IMG/VR virus record: IMGVR_UViG_3300023184_000027
Span: 124,001-188,000 of that record
Source of the DNA: a virus
DNA: 64,000 nt
Reading direction: 5' to 3' (one strand)
In this document: positions 25,367 to 33,173 of the stretch, piece by piece
Numbering within the stretch: the stretch's first letter is position 1
Layout: each line of letters opens with the position of its first letter
Program-made: the position numbers and the translations under genes
The notes under the pieces: generated by a model
Databases searched by the model: none
What the model was told of the DNA's origin: nothing
Seen by the model: the letters and a program-made list of their open reading frames with translations, nothing else

Positions 25367-25530
25367 TGGATAAAGACATTAAAAAGATTAAAAATTTGAA
25401 GATTTCTGTGGAAACCCACGAAATTCTTAAAACTTATTGTGAAAAAAAGGGTATTAAAATGTACCGGTTTTTGGAAAGATTAATTGTTGAGAAATGCTCA
25501 CCTAAAAAGGATATCTATGGTGAGGACTAA
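25366..25530 (+). CDS. Small ribbon-helix-helix-like DNA-binding protein
   Basis: I chose the ATG at 25366, giving 54 residues. An upstream in-frame extension would be a hydrophobic stretch encoded by the repeat-rich leader and looks unreal. The sequence KIKNLKISVETHEILKTYC has the beta-strand then helix pattern of Arc/MetJ-type ribbon-helix-helix proteins, followed by a second helix (YRFLERLIVEKC). Such proteins dimerise and bind short repeats as repressors. It is the only plus-strand gene in a long minus-strand stretch and lies between the sheath and tail-terminator genes. It overlaps the latter tail-to-tail by 4 nt. An inverted repeat at its start suggests autoregulation. Confidence 0.6.
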   Translation: MDKDIKKIKNLKISVETHEILKTYCEKKGIKMYRFLERLIVEKCSPKKDIYGED

Positions 25531-26564
25531 ATTAAGTGGTTTTCTAATGTAATTGACCCCTCTTTAGTGTTGTCTTTTTTGACCACAACAATTTTTAAAA
25601 CATCATTTGTATTGATTTGTATTTGAGGTAAATCAGACCCATAATATTCATTATTAATGAACACATCAAACGACTCAATGTTAATTGATTTACCCAAATT
25701 TAAGTCTGCTGTATAATCAAAAATTTGTGAAATAATATTATTATTTTCAGTAAATAAAACATTTAAAGTTGTGCTACTTGGATTTGAATTTAATTTTTTT
25801 TGTTTTTTTGTTGTGTTTTTATCAAGTTCCACGACCTGTAATAATCTAGAAATTGCAGGAGAAACTTCAAATTCATTTTCATCAATTAAAAAACCAAGTA
25901 AGGTAAATTCATAACTTTGAATGTAGTATTTTCTTTTTTCAAGTTCCATAACAGATTCGTCCGATATGTTTCCCATAACGATTGGAATGTAATGTCCTTT
26001 GATTGATGTATAGGCTTGTTTTGACGCAAACTTCTCAAGTACATTTTTATTAAACTCGTTTAATTCCCTCATTCTATTACAAATTATTTTTACAACAAAT
26101 GAAATATCAACAGGAACTGGTTGAGGTATTTTATATACATCCGACCCGTGTCTTTGTCCGTCCCAAGTTGGTACTTGAGCGTAAAAGAATTGTTTTCTGT
26201 TTGGTATGTTATAAACTATTGCAGGATTTGTACCATATTTAACTTCGGGTACTCTAACCACGGTTATAAATGGGGTCTCAACATTTTTATCTATATTTTG
26301 TAAATTCCAAGTTTCTGTGAATTGTGACCAATTTTGTGTTGTTACCAAAATATCAACCATTGATATAGTTTTACCCTCAACAACGGTTTTTAAATCATTT
26401 TTAACAAAATCTAAAAACCCCCTATCCAAATCCGCATGTAAAATTGATTTTGGTAGGAAAGTTCCGTCTTTATTAATTTTATCCAAAAGTTCTTCTCTTC
26501 TTGGTAGAAGAGTTTTTGAGGATGTTAACGGAATATGTTTTTTTATTTTGTTTGGTAATGGCAT
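25527..26564 (-). CDS. Putative tail terminator / sheath-stabilising protein (gp15-like)
   Basis: This is a 345-residue structural-type protein. The region around residues 145-235, with PVPVDISFVVKIICNRM, LEKFASKQAYTSIKGHYIPI and then ELEKRKYYIQSYEFTLLGFL, has the same order of features as T4 gp15. That order is a strand-rich core, a helix pair with a FxP/IPI turn, and a basic KR..YY/RRR.EW strand. gp15 caps the tail at the neck and stabilises the sheath. The C-terminal 100 residues are beta-rich and of unknown use. It is the last gene of the minus operon from 28628 and directly precedes the sheath unit, which suits a tail-completion role. The similarity is weak, and a generic tail-completion protein is the alternative. 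Confidence 0.5.
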   Translation of the reverse strand: MPLPNKIKKHIPLTSSKTLLPRREELLDKINKDGTFLPKSILHADLDRGFLDFVKNDLKTVVEGKTISMVDILVTTQNWSQFTETWNLQNIDKNVETPFITVVRVPEVKYGTNPAIVYNIPNRKQFFYAQVPTWDGQRHGSDVYKIPQPVPVDISFVVKIICNRMRELNEFNKNVLEKFASKQAYTSIKGHYIPIVMGNISDESVMELEKRKYYIQSYEFTLLGFLIDENEFEVSPAISRLLQVVELDKNTTKKQKKLNSNPSSTTLNVLFTENNNIISQIFDYTADLNLGKSINIESFDVFINNEYYGSDLPQIQINTNDVLKIVVVKKDNTKEGSITLENHLI

Positions 26565-26566
26565 CT

Positions 26567-27001
26567 TTATTTTGTTATAAAAATTTTATTTTTTAAATTA
26601 ATCATTTCCACTTCATTGGCGTGAAATATAGGTTCTTCGGTGTCTTTCATAACATAAGAATTATACTTGTATGGGTTGTAGGTGACAATATTATTGTTAG
26701 GTTCTTCTGGTAAATTCTCACAAGGGAATATACAATAGTCCATTAAAGTTCCGATAACAAATGAATGTACGTTTTTTCTTTTTTCTTTTAAAACTTTTTC
26801 TCTACCACCGGGTCTAACTCTAAACTCAACATCTTTTAATTTAACATAATCGGCATGAAATATAACTAAACTTTTGTATATAATAGAAAATGTTTGTTTA
26901 TGTAGGTTATAATAAAGCATAACTTTTTTACCGATATAATCGTTATCTGAATAATTTTCAAATAATCTTTTTGATTGAGATTCTGTTATTAATATTTTCA
27001 T
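26567..27001 (-). CDS. Small protein with MKILITE leader (candidate internal head protein)
   Basis: This 144-residue protein is not recognised beyond its leader MKILITESQSKRLFENY. The leader is shared, nearly unchanged, with the next two genes upstream. I-T-E fits the (L/I)-x-E site cut by the T4 gp21 prohead protease, and T4 internal proteins carry short leaders of this type (MK... ending in E) as capsid-targeting sequences. The body is basic in the middle (FRVRPGGREKVLKEKRKN) and beta-rich. Its ATG shares one base with the stop codon of the upstream gene (TAATG), so the two are translationally coupled. Packaging and injection with the DNA is inference. Confidence 0.65.
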   Translation of the reverse strand: MKILITESQSKRLFENYSDNDYIGKKVMLYYNLHKQTFSIIYKSLVIFHADYVKLKDVEFRVRPGGREKVLKEKRKNVHSFVIGTLMDYCIFPCENLPEEPNNNIVTYNPYKYNSYVMKDTEEPIFHANEVEMINLKNKIFITK

Positions 27002-27405
27002 TATTCGTAATATGCTGATACCGATTTAACCGGTAAATTAAATTTATCTTCAACCCATTTTTTCATAGGTTCTCTCCAACTACTTCCAAACATATTGTCT
27101 AAATGTTCACCATATTCACCCCATACCTCTACAATTGGTGCCCTGTCTTTATGTGGTTTACTTGATGGTTCATCACTATAGTAATCAACATTAAGATAAT
27201 TAAATACAATATCAGAATAATCTTCACCAGCCCAAGTACCACCTTTATAAAAATGTAAAAGGTTTTCATCTTCAGGATTTTCCTGCCAATCGTCACCGTC
27301 GTAATTTGAACCATAGACCCAATCAATTTCATTTGAGTCTAAATAACCATCAATATACTTATATATTGAATCAAATAATTTACTTTCTGTTATTAATATT
27401 TTCAT
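27001..27405 (-). CDS. Small acidic protein with MKILITE leader (paralogue pair, copy 2)
   Basis: This is a 134-residue acidic protein starting MKILITESKLFDSIYKY. It is a paralogue of the next gene upstream. Both have YYSD followed by a P-I-hydrophobic strand, and both end NMFG, W, EPMKxW, a charged helix and LPVK. Aspartate and tryptophan are common in the middle (WVYGSNYDGDDWQENPED). It overlaps both neighbours by one base as TAATG. The leader suggests targeting into the prohead, where the mature protein would begin at the serine after E7. The body function is unknown; acidic DNA-mimic or takeover proteins would look like this, but that is conjecture. Confidence 0.65.
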   Translation of the reverse strand: MKILITESKLFDSIYKYIDGYLDSNEIDWVYGSNYDGDDWQENPEDENLLHFYKGGTWAGEDYSDIVFNYLNVDYYSDEPSSKPHKDRAPIVEVWGEYGEHLDNMFGSSWREPMKKWVEDKFNLPVKSVSAYYE

Positions 27406-27794
27406 TAGTCGGCTACGATTGTTTTTACTGGTAAATCAAAGTTATCTTTAAACCACTCTTTCATAGGTTCTACCCAATAATTTCCAAACATATTGGTTAA
27501 TTTTTCATAATCAGTAACAATTAATATTGGTGTCTTTTCTCTAAAAGATTTATTTGAATGTTTATCACTATAATATTCCTTTTGAATATATGCAAAAGCA
27601 ACACCATCTTGGTCGTAATCACCTTCATATATATGATAAAAATACTCTCGTATATATGGGTTTTCCTCATCATCATATTCATCATCATTCCATGTGGTTG
27701 GATGAAAATAATCTATGTTACTTACATCAAAAGTATCTTCAAGATAATTATATATTGTTCTATATAATTTATTTTCTGTTATTAATATTTTCAT
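27405..27794 (-). CDS. Small acidic protein with MKILITE leader (paralogue pair, copy 1)
   Basis: This is a 129-residue acidic protein starting MKILITENKLYRTIYNYL. The C-terminal half (NMFGNYWVEPMKEWF, then LPVKTIVAD) matches the neighbouring copy at 27001-27405, so the pair arose by tandem duplication and has since diverged. The middle has WNDDEYDDEENPYI, a dense acidic run. The ATG shares one base with the stop of the neck-like gene upstream. The conserved leader against a diverged body indicates that the leader itself is under selection. Confidence 0.65.
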   Translation of the reverse strand: MKILITENKLYRTIYNYLEDTFDVSNIDYFHPTTWNDDEYDDEENPYIREYFYHIYEGDYDQDGVAFAYIQKEYYSDKHSNKSFREKTPILIVTDYEKLTNMFGNYWVEPMKEWFKDNFDLPVKTIVAD

Positions 27795-28306
27795 TATAGA
27801 CCTCTAAATTCATTATTCATTACCGGTGAAGCAATAATACTACGATAAAAAGGTTTATACCCCCCGATTGTGTGTTTATTATCTGAAGTCACCCTTCCAT
27901 CATTATTTACCGTATAGTATCTTACTTTATCCTCCGTTTCGTAGTATCCGATATAATCACCATAATTAATATCCACATCTAATTCTTCCAAATCTCTTTG
28001 ATAAACAGAAAGTTTCATATTACCCGGCTCCATTTGGTCTAATTTTGATGTCCCCAAATATTTGTTCTCGGGAGCCAAAATTTGGACATAACCTTTGAGT
28101 TCAACGGGAGGGTGAAACTTAATACTATCAACTGACGCCTCTCCGTAAATGTCGTCTGTCTTGGTTTTGTATCTATCAATACGATATAGAACCACGGTAA
28201 AATTCATGTCTCCGTGTAACCATTCTTGACCGAATGAAACCTCTAAATTAAAATCTTCGGCTCCAAAGAACTTTCCAATTCTTGTGATGGGCACTTTATT
28301 ATTCAT
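27794..28306 (-). CDS. Putative neck / head-completion protein (gp14-like)
   Basis: This is a 170-residue protein without signal or membrane segments. The N-terminal RIGKFFGAEDFNLEVSFG, the middle KFHPPVELKGYVQIL, and especially the C-terminal YGDYIGYYETEDKVRYYTV, then GGYKPFYRSIIASPV, recall neck proteins of T4-like phages. In those, a G-D-hydrophobic strand and a P-F-Y-Q/R element occur in the same order. It lies between a small unknown gene (8-nt overlap) and the MKILITE cluster, and near tail-completion and connector-type genes. The assignment is tentative. Another connector or head-closure protein would fit equally well. Confidence 0.45.
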   Translation of the reverse strand: MNNKVPITRIGKFFGAEDFNLEVSFGQEWLHGDMNFTVVLYRIDRYKTKTDDIYGEASVDSIKFHPPVELKGYVQILAPENKYLGTSKLDQMEPGNMKLSVYQRDLEELDVDINYGDYIGYYETEDKVRYYTVNNDGRVTSDNKHTIGGYKPFYRSIIASPVMNNEFRGL

Positions 28307-28628
28307 ATTGTTTTCGTCTTTTGTATTCGGATTCCGAACGAGTACCTGAATTATTAATTATAACATTAACACCAAAATAATTTTTTATGGTCTTTTGTAT
28401 TTCATTATTCCACCCACTTCTGTAATTTACGGGAATTGCTCGAGTATTTGGATTAACTTTCAGATATTTACTATCGTCAGGAACAACATATGTTACCCTC
28501 ATATAATATTCGTCACCAGTATCATCAGTAGGTTCTAATGTATAAATAAGTTCAGACACACCATTAGGTTTAATGTGTTTTATCGTTTTATTTATTAATT
28601 TGTCTAATATCTCTTGTCTCATTCTCAT
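28299..28628 (-). CDS. Hypothetical protein, first gene of the neck operon
   Basis: This is a 109-residue basic protein of unknown family. It starts MRMRQEILDKLINKTIKHIK and has a central strand region (ELIYTLEP, then YYMRVTYVVPDD). Residues near 75-95 (WNNEIQKTIKNYFGVNVIIN) look like a helix followed by a strand. The second ATG (residue 3) is an equally good start, because the promoter-like box is only 5 nt from the first. It overlaps the next gene by 8 nt. A head-to-tail connection role is possible by position. Confidence 0.6.
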   Translation of the reverse strand: MRMRQEILDKLINKTIKHIKPNGVSELIYTLEPTDDTGDEYYMRVTYVVPDDSKYLKVNPNTRAIPVNYRSGWNNEIQKTIKNYFGVNVIINNSGTRSESEYKRRKQYE

Positions 28629-28632
28629 ATCT

Positions 28633-28661
28633 TGATAAATATTATAAAATATGTTATATTT
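28633..28661 (+). promoter_or_regulatory. Possible host-like promoter for the SNF2-type helicase
   Basis: The plus strand reads TTGATA, a 17-nt spacer, then TATATT, with the extended form TATATTTCT close to TAnnTTTG. The leader to the TTG start at 28679 would be short, about 12 nt. The site shares bases with the minus-strand TATTTATC box, so both directions compete here. Confidence 0.45.
28634..28641 (-). promoter_or_regulatory. Candidate late promoter box (neck operon)
   Basis: The minus strand reads ATATTTATCAAGATATGAG. The box is 5 nt from the first ATG (28628) and 11 nt from the second (28622). It overlaps a host-like promoter for the divergent helicase gene. Confidence 0.4.
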
Positions 28662-28678
28662 CTACTAAAAGAATAAAA

Positions 28679-30454
28679 TTGGAAAACAATACATCTGAAA
28701 ATTCTAATTTAACAGTAGAACAACGAGCAATATCCCTTCTTGAAACTTATCAGGGAGCGAATAACTATATCCTAAAATTAAAATTACAAAAGGAAACTAA
28801 TAAGAGATTCTTCCCTACTCGGGCACAATCTGACTACATAATAAATTATCACGAAGTAATACCAAAGGTGGCTAAAAGATGGGTTGATTTAGACCCCTAC
28901 TTCGCCAAAAAAATTGCTGATGAAAAACTATTAACAAATATTCCCGAACAAGTATGGGTGGAAAAGTTATTAGTTGAGAAAGAAAAATCGTATCATATTT
29001 GGGGTAAAGTTTTATCCGGTGAAACTATTAACGAATTTTGGTTACCGAAGGGTGCCTTAATTAAAACTCACACAATTAAAGATGTTGTGGTTGATTATGA
29101 AAAATATTCTAATAGACCACCACTTGAACATCAAAAACTTGCAATTGAGAAACTTGCCGGGTCTAAAAGATTTATTTTAGCCGACGATATGGGACTTGGT
29201 AAGACAACTTCCACCATTATCGCCGCATTAGAAACGGGAGCGAAGAAAATATTAATTGTTTGTCCGGCATCCCTAAAGATTAACTGGCAAAGAGAGATTG
29301 AGAATTATACCGATAGAAGTGTTTATATTTCTGAAGGTAAGAATTTCTCAATAGAACACGATTTTGTGATTGTAAATTACGATATTCTTAAAAACTTTTA
29401 CGACCTTAAAGGTAAGACAGAATCTTTAATCACTCAAGGAAATTTTGATTTAATTATTTTGGACGAAGCTCATTATGTGAGTAATGGACAAGCTGCGAGA
29501 ACCAAACTTGTTAATAGTTTTTCTAAAAATTGTGAAAGAGTGTGGTTGTTAACGGGGACACCTATGACAAATCGTCCGATGAATTACTTTAACCTATTAT
29601 CTCTTATTGAGAGTCCGGTTTCCCAAAATTGGATGGCTTACGCAATACGATATTGTCAAGGTTATCAATTTATGGCGGGAAAAAGAAAAATATGGAATGT
29701 TTCGGGAGCATCAAATTTAGAAGAATTAAGAGACAGAACATCAAGACAAGTATTGAGAAGATTAAAAACTGAAGTTTTAGATTTACCTGAAAAAATTATT
29801 ACCCCAATTTATTTAAGATTAAAATCAAAACTTTATGAAGGGTTGATGGGAGAATACTATGATTGGTATAATAAAAACCCCGATGAATCAACATCACTTA
29901 CCGTTCAGTTCAGTAAGTTAATGAAAGTTCGTCAAGTGATTGCTGAAGAAAAAGTTAAAGACACAATAGAATTAGCTGAAAATATTTTGGAACAAGATAA
30001 AAAAGTTATTATTTTTACCAATTTTACGGACACATTAAATCAGATTGCCGAACATTTTGGAAAAATTGCGGTTAAATTAGATGGTTCAACATCAAAACCT
30101 CAACGACAATACGCTGTTGACCAATTTCAAGATAATGAAAAGATTAAAGTGTTTGTTGGTAATGTGAAGGCAGCCGGAGTTGGTATAACTTTAACCGCCG
30201 CTGAAGCTGTAATCATCAATGACTTATCTTTTGTTCCTGGTGACTTAGCACAAGCTGAAGATAGAGCATATAGATATGGACAAAAAAATTCGGTATCAGT
30301 TTATTACCCAATATTCGATAATAGTATAGAAGGAATCATTTATGATATGGTGAATCATAAGAAACAAAATATTAATACCGTAATGGGTGATAATATAGAA
30401 GAGAAGGGTGATTTCATCGGAGAACTTATGAATAAAATTAACAACCGAGGTTAA
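28679..30454 (+). CDS. SNF2/SMARCAL1-type DNA helicase or translocase
   Basis: This 591-residue superfamily 2 protein has the Snf2 motif set. Walker A is ADDMGLGKTTS (near residue 170), then motif Ia VCPASLKINWQREI and Walker B DLIILDEAHYV. Motif III is LLTGTPMTNRP, motif IV-V is VIIFTNFTDTLNQI with VKLDGSTS, and motif VI is AQAEDRAYRYGQ. The R-x-G-Q ending and a compact size point to SMARCAL1-like annealing helicases or phage branch-migration helicases rather than T4 UvsW itself. It probably remodels forks or recombination intermediates. The start is TTG at 28679. No in-frame ATG exists upstream, and the first internal ATG lies inside the helicase core. A hairpin overlaps its stop codon. Confidence 0.88.
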   Translation: MENNTSENSNLTVEQRAISLLETYQGANNYILKLKLQKETNKRFFPTRAQSDYIINYHEVIPKVAKRWVDLDPYFAKKIADEKLLTNIPEQVWVEKLLVEKEKSYHIWGKVLSGETINEFWLPKGALIKTHTIKDVVVDYEKYSNRPPLEHQKLAIEKLAGSKRFILADDMGLGKTTSTIIAALETGAKKILIVCPASLKINWQREIENYTDRSVYISEGKNFSIEHDFVIVNYDILKNFYDLKGKTESLITQGNFDLIILDEAHYVSNGQAARTKLVNSFSKNCERVWLLTGTPMTNRPMNYFNLLSLIESPVSQNWMAYAIRYCQGYQFMAGKRKIWNVSGASNLEELRDRTSRQVLRRLKTEVLDLPEKIITPIYLRLKSKLYEGLMGEYYDWYNKNPDESTSLTVQFSKLMKVRQVIAEEKVKDTIELAENILEQDKKVIIFTNFTDTLNQIAEHFGKIAVKLDGSTSKPQRQYAVDQFQDNEKIKVFVGNVKAAGVGITLTAAEAVIINDLSFVPGDLAQAEDRAYRYGQKNSVSVYYPIFDNSIEGIIYDMVNHKKQNINTVMGDNIEEKGDFIGELMNKINNRG

Positions 30455-30464
30455 TTCGGTTGTT
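30440..30464 (+). promoter_or_regulatory. Hairpin over the helicase stop codon
   Basis: AACAACCGA and TCGGTTGTT form a perfect 9-bp stem with a 7-nt loop that contains the TAA stop. Only a weakly U-containing sequence follows, so termination would be partial at best. A TATTTATA box begins 5 nt further on. Confidence 0.5.
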
Positions 30465-30468
30465 AAGA

Positions 30469-30476
30469 TATTTATA
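30469..30476 (+). promoter_or_regulatory. Candidate late promoter box (superoxide dismutase fusion)
   Basis: The plus strand reads GATATTTATATGAATAACAA, 19 nt before the ATG at 30496. It nearly matches the box and flanking bases of the tail tube promoter. Confidence 0.5.
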
Positions 30477-30495
30477 TGAATAACAAATAAGTCAA

Positions 30496-32034
30496 ATGAA
30501 AAAGATTGAAGAAAAAATCAATCTCATAACAGAAGAACTAAAAAAAGTTGAAACCCTCGAAAATCAACAAATGTTCATTAATGAGATGAAAAAAATAGGG
30601 ATAGAGAAATTACCCTACGCCTATTCAGCACTAAAACAATTTATTGATGCTGAAACAATGAATTACCATTATAATAAACACTATAAAGGATATGTTGATA
30701 AATTAAATTCAGCCCTTAAAAAGAAAGATTATGGTGATTTAGAATTAGAAGAAATTATTAAATCAATAAGTAGATTTGATAAGACAATTAGGAACAATGC
30801 CGGAGGAGCTTTTAACCACGCATTGTTTTGGAAAATGTTAACCCCAAAAAAACAAACACCAAATGGTGAAATTATTAGGCAAATTAAAAAAGATTTTACT
30901 ACCTTTGTCAAGTTTAAAAATAAGTTTGAGGAAATTGCTCAAGAAAAATTTGGTTCAGGTTGGGTTTGGTTAGTTTTAACAAAACGAAATACCTTAAAAA
31001 TTGTAACCACAGAAAATCAAGACAACCCTCTTATGAATGTTATAGACGACGGAGGTTATCCAATATTAGGATTAGATTTATGGGAACACGCATATTATTT
31101 AAAATATAGAAATAAAAAAAATGACTATATTAAGAATTTTTGGAAATGTGTTAATTGGGAATTTGTTAATAAACTATATACAATGAGAATTGAGACTAAA
31201 CTAAATGAATCATTAAATTTTAAATCTGTAATTTCTGAAGGTAAATCAGAAAGATGTAGTAGAGAAGAAAACGAGGCCATTCGTATGGTTTTTAATATCA
31301 ACCCGAAAATTAAACAAATTTTTATGGAAGGTATTAATCACATCCTTAAAGAAGTTTTTCCGGATAACTATTATGGATATGGTGAATACGCTAAAGGTGA
31401 AATGTCGGGAGTGTATGATTTAGAAAGAGATGGTCGTTCTGTCTTAAATAAATTAAACACAAACTATAGTTGTTTCTGTGTTCTTCTTAATGATACAAAT
31501 CAAGTTTTAAGTTCTAAAAATTTACCAAACATTAAATTAATTGGTTTAAAACCATTGGAACAAATTGAAGAAACTAAAAAATTACTTATTTTCTTACACG
31601 AATATAAATTTAGAATATTCACACAAACTTCAGCAACATTTCAAAACATTATGAAAGTTTTAACCCAAACAGATACTTGGGGACAAGCTCGTGAAGACAA
31701 AACTGTTGAGATTTTAAAGAAAAAATTTGGAAAAGATAATGTTAACGCCATCGGTAAATTAGGTAGTAAAGCTGATATGATTGGTGGTATAGATTGTGAA
31801 GTTATTATTAATGGTAGAAAATTAAGTAGTCAAATTAAACCATTTGGAAGTATTGAAACTACCGGTGAAGAAATTACCGTTATTGGTTCAGGTGCCGTTA
31901 AAAAATACTATACAGATTGGTTAATTTTCACTAGAAATAATAAAGATGTTTTAATTTTCAGAAATAAAAATTCAAAAATTGTTAATGGACAATATGTTTT
32001 TCCTAAAGGAGATTTAATTTATTCATTAAATTGA
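30496..32034 (+). CDS. Fe/Mn superoxide dismutase fused to a PD-(D/E)xK-like nuclease domain
   Basis: Residues 38-230 of this 512-residue protein form a complete Fe/Mn superoxide dismutase. The four metal ligands are present: H58 in MNYHYNKHY, H108 in NNAGGAFNHALFW, and D194 and H198 in LDLWEHAYYLKY. The second-shell tyrosine is present at about 66, as is FGSGWVWLV. After a linker with SVISEGKSERC (residues 244-254), the rest is a separate domain. Its C-terminal part (residues about 395-470) has QAREDKTVEILKKKFG, KADMIGGIDCEVIING and SSQIKPF, the layout of a PD-(D/E/Q)xK nuclease fold. The N-terminus MKKIEEKINLITEE ends in I-T-E and the linker has I-S-E, both fitting a prohead protease site. 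This suggests a packaged polyprotein, which is inference. A late-type promoter box lies upstream. Confidence 0.8.
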   Translation: MKKIEEKINLITEELKKVETLENQQMFINEMKKIGIEKLPYAYSALKQFIDAETMNYHYNKHYKGYVDKLNSALKKKDYGDLELEEIIKSISRFDKTIRNNAGGAFNHALFWKMLTPKKQTPNGEIIRQIKKDFTTFVKFKNKFEEIAQEKFGSGWVWLVLTKRNTLKIVTTENQDNPLMNVIDDGGYPILGLDLWEHAYYLKYRNKKNDYIKNFWKCVNWEFVNKLYTMRIETKLNESLNFKSVISEGKSERCSREENEAIRMVFNINPKIKQIFMEGINHILKEVFPDNYYGYGEYAKGEMSGVYDLERDGRSVLNKLNTNYSCFCVLLNDTNQVLSSKNLPNIKLIGLKPLEQIEETKKLLIFLHEYKFRIFTQTSATFQNIMKVLTQTDTWGQAREDKTVEILKKKFGKDNVNAIGKLGSKADMIGGIDCEVIINGRKLSSQIKPFGSIETTGEEITVIGSGAVKKYYTDWLIFTRNNKDVLIFRNKNSKIVNGQYVFPKGDLIYSLN

Positions 32035-32042
32035 TATTTATA
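32035..32042 (+). promoter_or_regulatory. Candidate late promoter box (neck-like gene)
   Basis: The plus strand reads GATATTTATAAATAAAAAG, 13 nt before the ATG at 32056. It is almost identical to the minus-strand box at 5293-5300 (GATATTTATAAATAAAAG). Confidence 0.5.
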
Positions 32043-32055
32043 AATAAAAAGAACT

Positions 32056-33168
32056 ATGTCAATAATCCCAGAACCTCAAAGAACCGCATTATACACAAGA
32101 ATTAAACATTTACTTGGAGCACCACTTCGTTCGATAGAAATTGAAGACGAAATGATGGATAGTTTATTAGAATTATCTATCGGTGATTATTCTCAATATG
32201 TCCAAGATTGGTTAATCGAGTCTCAATGGACATCCTTATATAATCTTAATCTTGATACTCAATCATTATCAAAAGCTTTTATAACAAAAAGTTTAGATTT
32301 TGAAACGAGATACACCTATGCGTATTCTAAAATTGTTGGATTACAGGCTGGTGGTGATTGGGAACTTAAAAAAGATTATATACAACTTCAACGGAATCAA
32401 CAAATATATGAAATTCCTGCAAATAGAGAAATTAATGAAGTTTTATGGTTTACACCCGCAGAACTTAATAATTTATTATTTGACCCTTGGACTTTTGGAG
32501 CTTTAGGTGCCGGTGGTTTAGGAGGACCTGGTGGTTTTTCACAAATGGGCATGACAGGTTCATTTTTTATGATGCCAGCGTTTGATATGTTATTGAGAAT
32601 GCAAGAAATTAATATTCAAAGAAGAATAATTGCTGGTGAATTAACGTATAGAATTACCGCACTTCCTGAAGGTAAAAAAGCGTTACACTTAATGAATACT
32701 CCAGGTGGTAAATTTGATTTCGGTAATTCAACATTAACAAGAGGTAAAGTATGGTATTGGTACTACGATGTTGGTCCGGCAGATAGAGATAAATGTTTAA
32801 AAGCAAATCCGGATATTATTACACTTCCTTCTGATGTTCCATTTGAAGAAATTTCTTGGGTTGATTTAAATAATCCCGCTCAACAATGGGTTAGAAGATG
32901 GTTTACCGCATATGTAAAACAAACATTGGCGAGAGTTAGAGGTAAATTTAGTGGAAATGTTAAAACACCCGATAGTGAATTAACAATGGATTACGCATCA
33001 TTAGCAACAGAAGGTGCCGACGAAAAATCAAAACTTGAAGAGGAATTAAAATTAAGATTGGAAAGATTACGACCTGATAAAATGATGGAAAGGGAAGCTT
33101 TATTGGCCGAGAATTTAAATAAATCTTTGAAATTTAGAGCAATGCCAAGACAAATTTATGTAATTTAA
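32056..33168 (+). CDS. Neck / head-completion protein (gp13-like)
   Basis: The N-terminus of this 370-residue protein, LYTRIKHLLGAPLRSIEIED, then MMDSLLELSIGDYSQYVQDW, is the pattern of phage neck adaptor proteins: a short helix, L-G-A-P, an acidic strand, then a D-x-A/L-x-E helix. The middle has a Gly/Pro-rich loop (LGAGGLGGPGGFSQMG), then LRMQEINIQRRIIAGELTYR and LPEGKKALHLMNTPGG. These match the beta part of gp13-like proteins of T4-like phages. The C-terminus is a charged helix. Such proteins sit under the portal and close the head after packaging. It has its own promoter box and is followed after 5 nt by a small gene. Confidence 0.6.
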   Translation: MSIIPEPQRTALYTRIKHLLGAPLRSIEIEDEMMDSLLELSIGDYSQYVQDWLIESQWTSLYNLNLDTQSLSKAFITKSLDFETRYTYAYSKIVGLQAGGDWELKKDYIQLQRNQQIYEIPANREINEVLWFTPAELNNLLFDPWTFGALGAGGLGGPGGFSQMGMTGSFFMMPAFDMLLRMQEINIQRRIIAGELTYRITALPEGKKALHLMNTPGGKFDFGNSTLTRGKVWYWYYDVGPADRDKCLKANPDIITLPSDVPFEEISWVDLNNPAQQWVRRWFTAYVKQTLARVRGKFSGNVKTPDSELTMDYASLATEGADEKSKLEEELKLRLERLRPDKMMEREALLAENLNKSLKFRAMPRQIYVI

Positions 33169-33173
33169 AAAAT

